From the NCBI GenBank assembly GCA_002021875.1, contig CP018627.1, positions 4,836,001 through 4,900,000 of the forward strand: 64,000 nt of DNA. The letters run 5' to 3'. The notes under the pieces are model-generated. The model was not told where the DNA came from and did no database searches. It worked only from the letters and a program-made list of their open reading frames with translations. The first letter of the stretch is position 1. Every line of letters starts with the position of its first letter. Positions 16,497 through 25,228 of this stretch are shown here, piece by piece. Position numbers and translations under genes: made by a program. This DNA comes from Streptomyces hygroscopicus (GTDB lineage: Bacteria > Actinomycetota > Actinomycetes > Streptomycetales > Streptomycetaceae).

Positions 16497-16925
16497 ATGA
16501 CGTCCCGCATCGACCCGCTGACCCTCGAGGTCGTCGAGCTCATCGGCACCATCGTGGCCCGTTATCACGAGGAATACGAGGAGGCCGCGGCCAAGCACTC
16601 CCTGACCGGGGCACAGGCCCGGGTGCTGGGCCTGCTGTCCCGCGGCCCGACGCCGATGCGCCGACTCGCCCAGCAGCTGAAGTGCGAGCCGTCGAACGTC
16701 ACCGGGATCGTGGACCGCCTGGAGTCGCGCGGCTTCGCCGAGCGCCGCCTCGACCCGGCCGACCGGCGGGTCAAGCTGGCCGCCGCCACCGACGCGGGCC
16801 GGGAGACCGCCGAGCGGCTCCGGGGCTCGCTCGACTTCGCGCGCGAACCGCTGGCGGAGCTCTCGGACGAGGAGCGTACGGTGCTGCGCGATCTGCTCAA
16901 GCGGATGCTGGGCGTCGCGCCGTAG
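16497..16925 (+). CDS. MarR-family transcriptional regulator
   Basis: 142 aa from the ATG at 16497; an in-frame ATG at 16479 would add six residues, and neither has a strong ribosome binding site, so the mRNA may be leaderless. The winged helix lies at residues ~45-110: LTGAQARVLGLLSRGP, MRRLAQQLKCEPSNVTGIVDRLESRG (recognition helix) and RRLDPADRRVKLAAAT (wing). Flanking helices form the dimer interface. It probably represses the divergent NADP oxidoreductase through the GTTTCA-N5-TGAAAC palindrome and is released by a small phenolic or electrophilic ligand. Confidence 0.9.
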   Translation: MTSRIDPLTLEVVELIGTIVARYHEEYEEAAAKHSLTGAQARVLGLLSRGPTPMRRLAQQLKCEPSNVTGIVDRLESRGFAERRLDPADRRVKLAAATDAGRETAERLRGSLDFAREPLAELSDEERTVLRDLLKRMLGVAP

Positions 16926-16976
16926 CGAAGACGGAACCGTAGCGAGAGCGGAGCCGTAGCGCGCCGGGATGCCCGG

Positions 16977-17762
16977 CTAGGTGCACCACCACAGGAAGCG
17001 ATTGCAGGTCTCCGAGGGCGACGGGGTCGGCGTCGGTGCGACGGTCGCCGGGGCGGTGGGCCCCGGATGCGACGGCGTGGTGGGCCGCTGGGCCGTACCG
17101 GGACCGCCCGGGGCCGAGGAGGTGGTGTCGGACGGGTCCGAGGACGAGTCCCCGTCCGGATCGGACGAGGTGTCGTCCTTCTCGTCCTCGGACTTCCCGT
17201 CGTCCTTGCCCTTGCCCTTGCCCTCGGACGCGTCCTTGCCCTCTCCCTGACCGCTGTCCGACGCCGAGGGGAGCTCGCTCGGGCCGGTCGTGTCCTGGGT
17301 GACCGGCTCGTCGGAGTCCGACACCCCGCCGCTGCGGTCGGCCACCGGCTCCTGCCGACTGGGCGACGGGGAGGACTCCCGCCAGTGCCCCTCGGTGGCC
17401 AGCTCGGCCACGAACACCGCGGCCAGCACCGGGCCGAGCACCGCCGCCATGATCGTCACCCGGCGGCCACGCCCCCGGCGGGCCCGCCGGGCACGGCTGC
17501 CGAAGAGGCGGGGCTTGGGCTTCCGGCGCGAGGCAGGGGTGGCCCCTGAGGCGGGGGACGCCTGCGCCGCACGCCGATCCGCACGCCCGCCCGTACGCCG
17601 GTCGGCTCTCCGCTCCGCACGGGGCGCGGGCGTGTCGGCCCCGCCCTCGTGTGCCGTGTCCGATGCGGCGGAGGGCAGGCCGAGGTCCCCAGCGGGCGTC
17701 CCGCAACCGGGGCAGGAGACGGCACCGTTGAGATGGCGGCGGCAGGGAGAGCAGTAATCCAT
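16977..17762 (-). CDS. SCO2400-family protein: zinc-ribbon N-terminus, single membrane segment, acidic low-complexity tail
   Basis: 261 aa. It begins MDYCSPCRRHLNGAVSCPGCG, a four-Cys zinc ribbon characteristic of this Streptomyces family, then a basic Arg-rich linker, one transmembrane helix (VTIMAAVLGPVLAAVFVAELA, about 103-123) and a long Ser/Asp/Glu/Lys-rich region ending in CNRFLWWCT. Topology is likely zinc ribbon inside, tail outside. The function is unknown; in related genomes this gene sits near the sugar transporter and IclR genes, as here. Confidence 0.85.
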   Translation of the reverse strand: MDYCSPCRRHLNGAVSCPGCGTPAGDLGLPSAASDTAHEGGADTPAPRAERRADRRTGGRADRRAAQASPASGATPASRRKPKPRLFGSRARRARRGRGRRVTIMAAVLGPVLAAVFVAELATEGHWRESSPSPSRQEPVADRSGGVSDSDEPVTQDTTGPSELPSASDSGQGEGKDASEGKGKGKDDGKSEDEKDDTSSDPDGDSSSDPSDTTSSAPGGPGTAQRPTTPSHPGPTAPATVAPTPTPSPSETCNRFLWWCT

Positions 17763-17902
17763 TTCGCCGGGCAGGTTATGTGACCAACGGGTAGGTCAGC
17801 AGGACGCGGGGTGTGAGGATCCTGTGCAAAGAACGTACGAAAGCCCTCGTCAGGCCCTCTCCCACCGGCGGCCGATGCCCGCCCGGCCCCGCCCGGCCCC
17901 GC

Positions 17903-18769
17903 TCAGCCGGCGAAGGCGGGCTGCGCCAGACCCTGCCCCGCACCCTCGATGACCAGCAGTGACCCGGCGAGCGGCGGCGCGGCGGCGCCCAGTCCGACCC
18001 GTGCCGAGGTCAGATACAGATCGGTGAGGTCCGCACCGCCGAAGGCACACGCGGTCGGGCGCGGGAACGGAAGCTCCACCACCCGATCGAGTGTCCCGTC
18101 GGGGGCGTAGCGACGGATCGCGGCGCCGTCCCACAGGGCGACCCACACCGCGCCGTCGGCGTCCACGCACAGCCCGTCCGGGTAGCCCGCGCCCTTCTCG
18201 ACCTCGGCGAACGGCCTCCTGCCCGAGACCGCCGTCCCACCCGCGTCGTCCACGTCGAAGACGTCGATACGGCGGGTGGGGGTGTCGATGTAGTACATGA
18301 GGCGGCCGTCCGGGCTCCAGCCGATGCCGTTGCTGACCGTCACCTCCGGCAGGAACTCCGCAGGGGAGCCGTCGGCCCCGATCCGGGAGAGCGTGCCGCC
18401 GCCGGCCGTCTCGTCGTAGCGCATGGTGCCCGCCCAGAGCGCGCCGTCCGGCGCCACCGCGGCGTCGTTGCCACGGCGGCCGGGGACCGCCTCGCGCAGC
18501 AGCCAGTCGAAGCCGCCGTCGGCCCCGTACACCCCGATGCCGTCCCGGAGGTTGACCACAAGACCGCCGCCCGCGCGGGGCTTGGCCGCGCCGACATGCT
18601 GCTCGGTGGCCAGGGTGGTGCGGCGGCCGGTGGCCGGGTCGTAGGTGTGGACGCGGGAGGAGAGGATGTCCACCCAGATCAGCCGCCGGGCGGCGGCGTC
18701 CCAGGTGGGTCCCTCACCGAGCACGGCGCTCGCGCGCACCGCTATTTCGAGCGACGGCCGTGTGCTCAT
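17903..18769 (-). CDS. SMP-30/gluconolactonase/LRE-family lactonase
   Basis: 288 aa, six-bladed beta-propeller fold, cytoplasmic. It hydrolyses sugar-acid lactones using one divalent metal. Visible are the metal-ligand Glu in VLGEGPTWD near residue 18, LIWVDILSSRVHTYDP, NDAAVAPDGALWAGTM, NGIGWSPDGRLMYYIDTPTRRI and GYPDGLCVDADGAVWVALW. Its ATG overlaps the stop of the IclR gene (ATGA at 18766-18769), so both come from one transcript. It likely belongs to a sugar-acid or aldose oxidation pathway controlled by that IclR. Confidence 0.92.
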   Translation of the reverse strand: MSTRPSLEIAVRASAVLGEGPTWDAAARRLIWVDILSSRVHTYDPATGRRTTLATEQHVGAAKPRAGGGLVVNLRDGIGVYGADGGFDWLLREAVPGRRGNDAAVAPDGALWAGTMRYDETAGGGTLSRIGADGSPAEFLPEVTVSNGIGWSPDGRLMYYIDTPTRRIDVFDVDDAGGTAVSGRRPFAEVEKGAGYPDGLCVDADGAVWVALWDGAAIRRYAPDGTLDRVVELPFPRPTACAFGGADLTDLYLTSARVGLGAAAPPLAGSLLVIEGAGQGLAQPAFAG

Positions 18770-19542
18770 ATGTCCCGCCTCCGATATCCCAGTCGCACCG
18801 ACAGCTCGCCCGCGCCCTTGGCCGCCAGCTCCGTCAGCTCGGCCTGGCGCTCCTCGCTCCAGCGGATCGTCGGCACCGAGATCGACAGCGCCGCGACCAC
18901 CTTGCCCGTGGAGTCCCGTACGGGAGCCGCCACGCAGCTCACATCCGGGTTGGACTCCCGCTGCTCGACCGCGATGCCGCGCTCGCGCACGGTGACGAGA
19001 TGGCGGCGCAGTTCGACGGCGGAGGTGATGCTGTTGTCCGTCATCGCGGCCAGCGGCTGCTCGTTCGACAGCCGCGCGTCCAGGGCGTCGTCCGGCAGGG
19101 AGGCGAGCAGCATCTTGCCGACCGAGGTGCAGTGGGCGGGCAGCCGGCGGCCCGCGGCGGAGACCATGCGGACGGCGTGGGTGGAGTCGACCTTGGCGAT
19201 GTAGATGACGTCCATGCCCTCGAGAATCGCGACATGCACGGTCTCGTCGCAGGTCTCCGCGACGCTCCGGGCCACCTGCCTGCCCTCGGCGGCCAGGTCG
19301 AGCTGCTCGGCGTAGCGACTGCCGAGCTGATACGGCCGCACCCCGAGCCGATAGCGGCCGGGCTGGTCGGGTACCTGGACCAGATAGGAACGGGCGGCCA
19401 GAGTGGTCACCAGCTCATGGACGGTCGTACGGGGCAGGCCGAGCCGACGGGTGATCTCGGGTGCGGAGAGGGTGCCGTCTCCGTCCAGGAAGAGCTCGAG
19501 TATGTCCAGAGCCCGTGTCACCGCGGGCACCAGGCGTCCCAT
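18766..19542 (-). CDS. IclR-family transcriptional regulator
   Basis: 258 aa. The start at 19542 is preferred because GGGAGGG lies nine bases upstream; the longer frame to 19614 has no site. The N-terminal winged helix is at residues 5-65 (ALDILELF, LSAPEITRRLGLPRTTVHELVTTL). The effector domain follows, with ETVHVAILEGMDVIYIAKVDS, RLPAHCTSVGKMLLA (usual ligand pocket) and NPDVSCVAAPVRD...ALSISVP near the C-terminus. Being first in the operon with the SMP-30 lactonase, it presumably responds to a sugar acid or lactone. Confidence 0.93.
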   Translation of the reverse strand: MGRLVPAVTRALDILELFLDGDGTLSAPEITRRLGLPRTTVHELVTTLAARSYLVQVPDQPGRYRLGVRPYQLGSRYAEQLDLAAEGRQVARSVAETCDETVHVAILEGMDVIYIAKVDSTHAVRMVSAAGRRLPAHCTSVGKMLLASLPDDALDARLSNEQPLAAMTDNSITSAVELRRHLVTVRERGIAVEQRESNPDVSCVAAPVRDSTGKVVAALSISVPTIRWSEERQAELTELAAKGAGELSVRLGYRRRDI

Positions 19543-19665
19543 AGTGCTCGCCCTCCCCTTCTGGTCAGATGGCAAGCGTTCGAGATTCCGGCCGATGGCC
19601 GGTATCGCGAACACAGGTTATGCGGAGGGGACTTCCCCCGGCAATGGTCCGGCAAAGTAGGAGCC

Positions 19666-20289
19666 ATGGATTCCGCACCCGGCTCGTTCTCCCAGCCCGA
19701 CGCGTTCCCCACCCCCTTCCCCTTCGTCCTCGTGCTGCTGCGGCGGATGGCCGACCATCAGCCGGGGCTGGTCGAGGACGCACTGCGCGAGCTGGGCTTC
19801 GGGCGTGCGGTGATGCGCGAGGCCAACCGCCGCTGGCAGGCCATGCAGCGCTCACCACGGCGGCGCTCGGCGGTCGCCCGCTACCGCTCCGTGCTGGGCC
19901 CGCCCGAGTCCACCTCCACCCGCCGGATCGGCGATCTGACGAGCGAGGCGCTGAGCTGGTCCGTGCCGCTGTGGCCGGATCTGCGGTTCGAGGTGCTCAC
20001 CGCACCGAACGGGGCGGTGTGGAACGAGTGGCTGGTACGCGCTCCGGGCGCGCCCGCCCCGCGCCTGCGTACGGCCGCCGACCTCGTGCCCTGGTCCTGC
20101 ACGGTGGACGAGGTGGCGCGCGCCTTCGCGCCCGCGCGGCCCATGGAGGGCTCGGCGCCCACCCGCTGGCGGCTGGCCTTCGACGCGCCGGAGGCGGACA
20201 ACGGAGAACTCCGCCACTATGTGGCGGAGTTCACCTGGGGTCTGCTGCAGCGTATGGAGAATGTCAGGCCAGCTTCGCCGACAGCGTGA
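19666..20289 (+). CDS. Hypothetical actinobacterial protein
   Basis: 207 aa from an ATG with AGGAG three bases upstream. A longer open frame to the left is only read-through of the antisense of the IclR gene. There is no signal peptide or membrane segment. An N-terminal helical region (VLVLLRRMADHQPGLVEDALRELG) is followed by Arg-rich helices and a mixed domain with WSVPLWPDLRFEVL and GAVWNEWLVR. I do not recognise a named family. The 3' end overlaps the convergent OsmC gene by 26 bp. Confidence 0.75.
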   Translation: MDSAPGSFSQPDAFPTPFPFVLVLLRRMADHQPGLVEDALRELGFGRAVMREANRRWQAMQRSPRRRSAVARYRSVLGPPESTSTRRIGDLTSEALSWSVPLWPDLRFEVLTAPNGAVWNEWLVRAPGAPAPRLRTAADLVPWSCTVDEVARAFAPARPMEGSAPTRWRLAFDAPEADNGELRHYVAEFTWGLLQRMENVRPASPTA

Positions 20290-20689
20290 TCTCCGTACCG
20301 GCGAGCGCCTGGCTCACCGGGCAGTTCTTCTTGGCGTCCTCGGCCGCCGCGGTGAACGCGGCCTCGTCCAGGCCCTCCACCGTGCCCTCGACGGTGAGGT
20401 GGATGCCGGTGATCCCGGTGCCGGGCTGGAAGGTGACGTCGGCCTGGGTGGTCAGCTGGGTGGGCGGGTTGCCCGCCTGGGTGAGGCCGTGCGAGAGCGC
20501 CATCGAGAAGCAGCTGGAGTGGGCCGCCGCGATCAGCTCCTCGGGGCTGGTCTTGCCGTTGGCCTGCTCGGCGCGGGACGGCCAGGAGACCGGCTGCTGG
20601 TCGATGCCGGAGGAGTCGAAGGTGACGGTCCCCTGTCCCTGGGCCAGATTGCCCTGCCAGACGGTGTGCGCGGTACGCGTCGTAGCCAT
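20264..20689 (-). CDS. osmC: OsmC-family peroxide-reducing protein
   Basis: 141 aa. OsmC/Ohr-fold thiol peroxidase that reduces organic hydroperoxides. The two reactive cysteines are in SPEELIAAAHSSCFSMALS and KKNCPVSQA. The IDQQPVSW/TSPEELI arrangement is closer to OsmC than to Ohr. The start at 20689 gives MATTRTAHTVWQGNL, the usual N-terminus; an upstream in-frame start to 20758 has no ribosome binding site. It lies beside thioredoxin and a phosphatase on the same strand, though 49 bp separate it from the next gene. Confidence 0.9.
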   Translation of the reverse strand: MATTRTAHTVWQGNLAQGQGTVTFDSSGIDQQPVSWPSRAEQANGKTSPEELIAAAHSSCFSMALSHGLTQAGNPPTQLTTQADVTFQPGTGITGIHLTVEGTVEGLDEAAFTAAAEDAKKNCPVSQALAGTEITLSAKLA

Positions 20690-20738
20690 GCTCGGTGTTC
20701 CCTGCTTCCTGTCGGACGTGAGATATGCGTGGAGATGA

Positions 20739-21386
20739 TCACCCGGCGGGGGTGCCACCGCTTCCGGTCGCCCCCTGCCCGGAGATCGACTCCGAGCCTA
20801 CGTTCCAGGCGACCACGGCCGGGCGACCATGCTCAGTTCCGAGTCGACTCACGGTCGCGGTGTCCAGCCGGAAGAGCGCACCGGCGGACGGGGGCAGGCC
20901 CAGCCGACGGGCGGTGAGCACCCGCAGGACGTGGGCGTGCGCCACCAGCACCACATCGGCGCCGTCCTCCGCCTCCAGCTCGGCGGCGATCCGGTCGAGC
21001 ACCCCGTCCACACGGGCGCCGATCCGCTCGGGCGACTCCCCCGGGTGGTCGGGACCGCCCGGCGGGACGCCGTCGGTCCACAGGTTCCAGCCGGGGCGGG
21101 TGCGGTGGATCTCGGTGGTGGTGATGCCCTCGTAGCCGCCGTAGTCCCATTCGAGCAGATCGGGCTCGACCGTGAGGTCCTCGAGCCCGGCGAGCCGAGC
21201 GGTGCGCATGGCCCGCGCCATCGGGCTCACCAGGGTCAGCCCGATCTTCCGCGCGGCGAGCGGCGGACGCAGGGCGCGCGCCTGCTCCTCACCGCGCGGT
21301 GTCAGGGGCACATCGGTCCAGCTCGTGTGCTTGAGCGACCGGCTCCACTCGGTTTCGCCGTGCCGGATCAGCACCAGCTCAGCCAC
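20739..21386 (-). CDS. Histidine phosphatase (phosphoglycerate-mutase-like) family protein
   Basis: 215 aa. Branch-1 histidine phosphatase, with the phospho-accepting His in LVLIRHGETEW at the N-terminus, the second Arg in LVSPMARAMRTA, the Glu in LLEWDYGGYEG and the second His in VLVAHAHVLR. The best start is GTG at 21386 (VAELVLIRHG), which overlaps the thioredoxin stop by eight bases, implying coupled translation. A longer reading inside the thioredoxin gene is unlikely. The physiological substrate is unknown; relatives act on sugar phosphates or small phosphoesters. Confidence 0.9.
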   Translation of the reverse strand: MAELVLIRHGETEWSRSLKHTSWTDVPLTPRGEEQARALRPPLAARKIGLTLVSPMARAMRTARLAGLEDLTVEPDLLEWDYGGYEGITTTEIHRTRPGWNLWTDGVPPGGPDHPGESPERIGARVDGVLDRIAAELEAEDGADVVLVAHAHVLRVLTARRLGLPPSAGALFRLDTATVSRLGTEHGRPAVVAWNVGSESISGQGATGSGGTPAG

Positions 21387-21819
21387 GGTTGCCGGACGCC
21401 TTCTCATCTCCGGCGGCGGCCTGCTCCTTCTCCTCGTCGATGGCCCGCTTCTCATTCGACGCGGCGGCGATGGAGGCCCGCACGCTGTCCATGTCGAGGT
21501 CGCGGGCCTGGCCGATGACGTCCTCCAGGGCCGGCTCGGGGAGGGCGCCGGGCTGGGCGAACACCGCGATGTTCTCCCGCACGATCATCAGCGTGGGGAT
21601 GGACTGGATGTCGAAGGCGGCGGCCAGCTCGGGCTGGGCCTCGGTGTCCACCTTGGCGAACAGCAGATCCTGATGGCGCTCGGCGGCCTTCTCGTAGATG
21701 GGCGCGAACATCCGGCACGGCCCGCACCAGGAGGCCCAGAAATCGATCAGAACGAATTCGCTCCCGGACACGATCTCGTCGAAGTTGTCCTTGGTGAGCT
21801 CAACGGTGCTAGTGCTCAT
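21379..21819 (-). CDS. trxA: Thioredoxin with C-terminal extension
   Basis: 146 aa. Thioredoxin fold with the redox motif WCGPC at residues 31-35 in the context FVLIDFWASWCGPCRMFAP, and the cis-Pro in IQSIPTLMIV. Typical thioredoxins are ~105-110 aa; here ~35 charged residues (SNEKRAIDEEKEQAAAGDEKASGN) extend the C-terminus as a probable helix. Cytoplasmic disulfide reductant. First gene of a two-gene unit with the histidine phosphatase. Confidence 0.93.
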   Translation of the reverse strand: MSTSTVELTKDNFDEIVSGSEFVLIDFWASWCGPCRMFAPIYEKAAERHQDLLFAKVDTEAQPELAAAFDIQSIPTLMIVRENIAVFAQPGALPEPALEDVIGQARDLDMDSVRASIAAASNEKRAIDEEKEQAAAGDEKASGNRG

Positions 21820-21926
21820 GCCTGCGTTACCCGCTTCCGTACGTCGGCAGATGCCACATGGACGGTAACCCCGCCACCGCCCGCCGTTATTCCGGGGCCG
21901 TGGCGCCCTTACGGCTGCTCCGCGGG

Positions 21927-23495
21927 TCAGGCCGTCCGGAAGCGTATGCCCAGGTCGGCGGGGGTGAAACGGCGTACATCCCTGGTGGACAGCCCGCGAT
22001 CGGTCCCCCGGAAGACCCAGAAGCCACCCGTCCTGCCGTGGCCGTAGCCGGGAGCGGCGGCGATCACATCGTCGTGTCCATCGCCATCGACGTCGAGGAG
22101 TGGGGGCTGGGGGGCGAAGGCGTCGAAGCCGTACGGAGTGTGCCGGCCGGGCACCCCCGGGGTGTCCAGGTCCAGGGTCTGCTCCCCGCCGTTCCCCTCG
22201 TGCGCGCTCGCGGCCGGGTCGTACTCGCGGCCGTGCCCGCGCCGTGAACCGGGCAGCAGGGTGAGCAGGCCGTTGCCGTAGTTCTTCTCCGGGGTGGCCA
22301 CCACCAGGTCGGGACGGCCGTCGCCGGTGATGTCGCCGACGGCCGGGGAGCCGCCGAAGCCATCGCCGCGCCGTGCGTCGCCGGGCAGGCCAGGCCCGGA
22401 CGGATCGACCGTGAGATCCGAACGCCCCCGGCCCAGACCGGACCTGGCGCCGTGGACGACGGTCAGCCGCCCGGAGCCGCGGTGCCGCCCGGGGCCGAGG
22501 GTCCCCTGGCCGGGCGCGAGCAGATCGTCGATCCCGTCGTGGTCGGCGTCCCCGGCCGCGGGCTCGCGCGGGCCGTCCTCCGTGCCGAGGGCGTGGGCCA
22601 GGCGCGCCTCGGGCCGCTTGTCCCGCACCAGGCCCTTGGGGCCGCCGCGGTAGTGGGCGACGGGGGTGTCGAGGGGGGCGGTGTCGTCGGGTTCCGGGTG
22701 ATTCGGCTGGTCGGGCCGGTCAGGGTGGTCGGGCTTGTCAGGCTGATCCGACTGGTCCGCACGTTCCGGCTGAACCGCGTCGTAGCGGTAGGTCAGCACC
22801 ACATCGGTGCGACGGTCGCCGTCGAAGTCCCCGGCGGTGGCGGTGGCAGGTGCGGTCGCGGGTGCCGCGCGGTGGGACCGGCCGGTGGGGAGCGGGGTGG
22901 TACGGGCGGGACCCGCCTTGGCGCCGAACGGCCCGTACAGCACCCGTACCGCACCCCGGCCGTCGGCCGCCGAGGCCAGCAGGTCGGCCGCGCCGTCCCC
23001 GTCGAAGTCCCCCACGGCCAGCGCCAGAAATCCGGCCGCGCCGCCCCGGAGCGGGCGCGGCGCGGCCAGCCCACGGGGGCCGCCGCGCAATATCACCGTC
23101 TCCCCCGTCCGCTCGCCCCGCGGCGAACTCCCGTGCCGGAAGCGTGCCGTCACCAGGTCGGTGAGGCCGTCGCCGTCGAGATCGGTCCGCAGCAGGGGCC
23201 CGACGTAGTCGTCCTCGGCGCCGTCGACGACGAGGCGGTGCCGCGGGTCGAGGCCGTGCGCCGAGCCGTAGACCACCGCCAGCCGGGCGGGCAGCGGCCC
23301 CCGGGAGGCGCTGGTGGGGCGGATGGCGGTGGCGAAGTCGTCGTAACCGTCGCCGTTGAAGTCCCCGAGCGAGGCAGCGGCCGTCCCCTTCGTGGCGCCC
23401 TCCACCGGCTTCGGACCCCCGTGGCCACCCTCGCTGCACCCGGCGAGCAGCAGCACGGAGACGGTCACGGCGGCGACGGGAACGGACGAACGCAC
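21927..23495 (-). CDS. Secreted FG-GAP/VCBS repeat lipoprotein
   Basis: 522 aa. Start GTG at 23495, with GAGGTG upstream. The leader SVPVAAVTVSVLLLAGC carries a lipobox, so Cys19 would be lipidated and the protein anchored outside the membrane. The mature part is an integrin-alpha-like beta-propeller with calcium-binding Asp loops repeated along its length: DFNGDGYDDF, DLDGDGLTDL, DFDGDGAADL, DFDGDRRTDV, DADHDGIDDL, DITGDGRPDL and DVDGDGHDDV. A Pro/Asp-rich low-complexity insert (QSDQPDKPDHPDRPDQP) interrupts the repeats. It probably binds ligands or other proteins rather than catalysing. Confidence 0.88.
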   Translation of the reverse strand: MRSSVPVAAVTVSVLLLAGCSEGGHGGPKPVEGATKGTAAASLGDFNGDGYDDFATAIRPTSASRGPLPARLAVVYGSAHGLDPRHRLVVDGAEDDYVGPLLRTDLDGDGLTDLVTARFRHGSSPRGERTGETVILRGGPRGLAAPRPLRGGAAGFLALAVGDFDGDGAADLLASAADGRGAVRVLYGPFGAKAGPARTTPLPTGRSHRAAPATAPATATAGDFDGDRRTDVVLTYRYDAVQPERADQSDQPDKPDHPDRPDQPNHPEPDDTAPLDTPVAHYRGGPKGLVRDKRPEARLAHALGTEDGPREPAAGDADHDGIDDLLAPGQGTLGPGRHRGSGRLTVVHGARSGLGRGRSDLTVDPSGPGLPGDARRGDGFGGSPAVGDITGDGRPDLVVATPEKNYGNGLLTLLPGSRRGHGREYDPAASAHEGNGGEQTLDLDTPGVPGRHTPYGFDAFAPQPPLLDVDGDGHDDVIAAAPGYGHGRTGGFWVFRGTDRGLSTRDVRRFTPADLGIRFRTA

Positions 23496-23744
23496 GGCGG
23501 CACCTCGCGAGGCGGATCGAGCGGTCACGGACAAGAGGCACGACAACGGGCACGGACAGCGGGCACAGCTACGGACACGAACGCGGATGCGAACGAAGGC
23601 TTCACCGCTCAAGGACTCCAGGAAGCCCGCTCGGGTTGCTTCGCGGACGCCCCCGCCGACGCCCCGCGGAATGCGCGCGACACCGGGCGCCGAGGTTGCG
23701 ATCATGGCGAGAAAACCTCTCCGGACGAGGAAGGGCGATACCCG

Positions 23745-24386
23745 ATGCCGGCCATACCCGCCGACCCGACAGTGCTGCACCCGATGCCCGAGCAGCCACG
23801 GGTGGTGCTGCTGAAGCCGCTGATCACCTCGCCGCTGATCGAGGCCGGGGAGTTCACGTACTACGACGACCCGGATGACCCCACCGCGTTCGAGACCCGC
23901 AATGTGCTCTACCACTACGGACCCGAGCGGCTGGTCATCGGGAAGTTCTGCGCGCTGGGCGAAGGGGTGCGGTTCATCATGAACGGCGCCAACCACCGTA
24001 TGGACGGACCGTCCACCTTCCCCTTCCCCATCATGGGCGGTTCGTGGGCCGACCACTTCGACCTGATCACCGGCCTGCCGGGCCGGGGCGACACCGTGGT
24101 CGGCCACGACGTCTGGTTCGGATACCGGACGATGGTGATGCCCGGCGTCCGCATCGGCCACGGCGCGGTCATCGCCTCCGGTTCCGTGGTGGTGGACGAC
24201 GTCCCCGACTACGGCATCGTCGGCGGCAACCCGGCCAAGCTCATCCGCCGCCGCTACGACGACGAGGACATCGCCCGGCTGCTGGCCCTGGCCTGGTGGG
24301 ACTGGCCGATCGAGCACCTCACCGCCCATATCCGCACGATCATGTCCGGAAGCGTGGACGAGCTGGAGGCGGCGGCCCCGCGCTGA
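23745..24386 (+). CDS. Vat/CatB-type hexapeptide-repeat O-acetyltransferase
   Basis: 213 aa, left-handed beta-helix acetyltransferase of the xenobiotic (streptogramin A / type B chloramphenicol) subfamily. Key segments are NVLYHYGPERLVIGKFCALGEGVRFIMNGANHRMDGPSTFPF, with the catalytic His in ANHR, then VGHDVWFGYRTMVMPGVRIGHGAVIASGSVV, DYGIVGGNPAKLIRRRY and the C-terminal WWDWP. It uses acetyl-CoA in the cytoplasm. ATG 23745 follows the purine stretch GAGGAAGG. It could confer streptogramin or chloramphenicol resistance, or modify a metabolite; these cannot be separated by eye. Divergent from the FG-GAP gene. Confidence 0.87.
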   Translation: MPAIPADPTVLHPMPEQPRVVLLKPLITSPLIEAGEFTYYDDPDDPTAFETRNVLYHYGPERLVIGKFCALGEGVRFIMNGANHRMDGPSTFPFPIMGGSWADHFDLITGLPGRGDTVVGHDVWFGYRTMVMPGVRIGHGAVIASGSVVVDDVPDYGIVGGNPAKLIRRRYDDEDIARLLALAWWDWPIEHLTAHIRTIMSGSVDELEAAAPR

Positions 24387-24460
24387 ACCCTGAGCAGTAG
24401 GGCGCGGTGTGCTCTACGGCCGCGACCGTAGAGCGAACCGCCCCCTTCTGTCAGCTTCTG

Positions 24461-25228
24461 TCAGCGCTCGAGACTCATGTACAGACGGGTGCCGAGGGGC
24501 TGGTAGCCGACGCGTTCGTACACGCGGCGGGAGCCCTCACCCGAGTACTCCAGCCATACCGACTGGGCTCCTCGGGCGAACATCGTCTCGGTCAGCGCGG
24601 CGGTGACCGCGGCGGCGATGCCCCGGCCGCGGAAGGCGGGCCGAGTGCCCACGCCCGCCAGTTCCGCGGTGCCCACGGCGGGCGCCGAGCAGGTGGCCCC
24701 ACCGGCGCAGCCCCCATCGGGTGCCCGGACGAACCGGACCGCTCCCCCGTCCTCCTGTATGCGGCGCAGCCGGGCCGCCCCCTCCGGGGAGGAGGCGAAC
24801 TCACCGACGAACGCCTCGGACAGCGCGGCGTCGATCGCCCGGTAGTCCTCGTCCGTGGACGGGACCGACACCGGGACGGCCGCCGGACCGGACTCCGCGT
24901 CCTGGGGAAGCGTGAGCCTGTCCGGGGTGCACACCAGATACGCGTGCACCGCCTCCACGCTGAACCCCGCCTCCCGCAGCGCGGGCTCCACGGCGGGCGC
25001 GGCGTCCGGTGCGAACTCGAGCCGGGGCTTGAGATCGCGTACCCGGAACGCCTCGATCAGCTCCTTGACGTCCCGGGCGGTGGGCCGGGTGCCGGGGAGC
25101 GGGGTCGCGTAGTTGATGTACGGGCTGGTGGTGCCGGGCTCGAACCCCGCCACGAAACCCCCGGCCTCGACAAGCACGGGGCGGCGGCGGAGGTTGGCTA
25201 CGGCGAAGCTCTGGACGTCAGTGCCCAT
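24461..25228 (-). CDS. GNAT-family N-acetyltransferase
   Basis: 255 aa with two halves. Residues ~1-110 resemble a degenerate GNAT-like region (ADFAVANLRRRPVLVEAGGFVAGFEPG...). Residues ~120-255 are a catalytic GNAT domain with the acetyl-CoA loop GVGTRPAFRGRGIAAAVTAAL and the terminal EYSGEGSRRVYERVGYQPLG. The ATG at 25228 has GAGG nine bases upstream. The acceptor substrate is unknown. Confidence 0.88.
   Translation of the reverse strand: MGTDVQSFAVANLRRRPVLVEAGGFVAGFEPGTTSPYINYATPLPGTRPTARDVKELIEAFRVRDLKPRLEFAPDAAPAVEPALREAGFSVEAVHAYLVCTPDRLTLPQDAESGPAAVPVSVPSTDEDYRAIDAALSEAFVGEFASSPEGAARLRRIQEDGGAVRFVRAPDGGCAGGATCSAPAVGTAELAGVGTRPAFRGRGIAAAVTAALTETMFARGAQSVWLEYSGEGSRRVYERVGYQPLGTRLYMSLER

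Noticed and set aside
21927..24329. 800-residue reading of the FG-GAP gene
   Set aside because: The extension runs through the antisense of the acetyltransferase; the lipoprotein signal fixes the start at 23495.
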